NCBI GenBank assembly: GCA_025667525.1
Contig: CM046877.1
Location: 34,616,255-34,680,254 of the forward strand
From: Glebionis coronaria
Lineage: Eukaryota; Streptophyta; Magnoliopsida; Asterales; Asteraceae
Length of the DNA: 64,000 bases
Direction: 5' to 3'
Below, piece after piece: positions 63,581 through 64,000 of the stretch (within the stretch, counting starts at the first letter, position 1; each line of letters starts with the position of its first letter). Position numbers and translations under genes: made by a program. The notes below the pieces were generated by a model, which was given only the letters and a program-made list of their open reading frames with translations, made no database searches and was not told where the DNA came from.

Positions 63581-64000
63581 AGTTGGATCAAGGTGGTTCC
63601 TACAACTTTTTGGCATGTCTTTACCAGCCCCTTCTTAAATTACATAGATATACAATAAGAGCAGGTCATTACCCCTGCATATGTAAGGATTTTAAATCCA
63701 GGGCAAGACCAAACATGGCACTTTTTTCAATAGCTCTAGTGTCGACTTCCCTTGAAAGGGTAAAAAGGGACTTTGGACGCCACTGTGTAGGATGTGTGCA
63801 CTTGCCTGTCCATTGATGATGACCCGAGCCTTCACTGTCGCCAATAGATCCAATAAAAGTCGCCACAATAATTCTGTTTTCATTGGTTGATAACTGTAAG
63901 GAAAGCATCGGGAGCTTCAAGTCATCCTTAGTGTTTCCATTTTCAGTTTTATTAAGATCATTAGCAGATCCTTGTATCCCAAACACTACTTATGAAACTT
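63581..64000. other. Possible exon region at window edge, unresolved
   Basis: Slightly richer in G+C than its surroundings. A minus-strand frame at 63669-63986 ([17 protein letters not shown]...) is open for 105 codons, and a plus-strand frame at 63583-63816 for 77. Neither resembles a family I know and no clear splice sites were found. May belong to a gene continuing to the right. Confidence 0.25.

Noticed and set aside
63669..63986. AT-hook/PPC-like protein on minus strand
   Set aside because: A passing resemblance of VATFIGSIG only; no AT-hook and no conserved PPC core.

Overview
This window is plant nuclear DNA, about two thirds of it transposable elements. Splice-site style, plant gene families (a HIPP, an F6'H-like dioxygenase) and the retroelement lineages point to a eudicot. 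From memory of similar proteins, the large Copia element and the reverse-transcriptase pseudogene look like families abundant in Asteraceae (Tanacetum/Artemisia type). That placement is an impression, not a search result.

Layout. 1-732: end of a Copia element (+) with its LTR. 733-1596 and 21073-22840: pieces of a probable Gypsy LTR or leader (-). This is split by a complete Sirevirus-like Copia element (-) at 1597-21067, with 527-bp LTRs, a TGATA target duplication, gag, pol and a third ORF. A coding-dead Copia-type element (+) at 12363-19890 sits inside its gag gene (744-bp LTRs, CTTGT duplication). 23402-39551: a second, older Copia element (-, GAAAC duplication). It carries an Athila-like Gypsy element (-) at 27722-38840 with roughly 1.66-kb LTRs. 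The second Copia element appears to have landed in an exon of a small host gene (-) whose promoter side lies at 39552-40170.

41542-46260: a Helitron with spliced-looking captured gene pieces. Its exact empty site survives in a downstream tandem repeat. 47200-47796: the only apparently intact host gene, a two-exon heavy-metal-associated isoprenylated plant protein (HIPP, -). 48915-50124: a broken 2-oxoglutarate-dependent dioxygenase gene resembling feruloyl-CoA 6'-hydroxylase (-). 50264-52667: a Harbinger-like MITE, a short Helitron and a long foldback element. About 54290-58006: a decayed reverse-transcriptase gene (+) with a 447-bp internal tandem duplication. 58884 onward: a Helitron-type 3' terminus (-), then mostly featureless A+T-rich DNA with a few exon-like scraps.

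The most unusual signals are two dense families of short motifs confined to particular elements. A TGTCARCGYY motif occurs about 45-50 times across the Sirevirus-like element, in LTRs, spacers and coding linkers. A TCGGAAT array lies in the transcribed part of the Athila-like LTR. Divergence counts and ages were estimated by eye.
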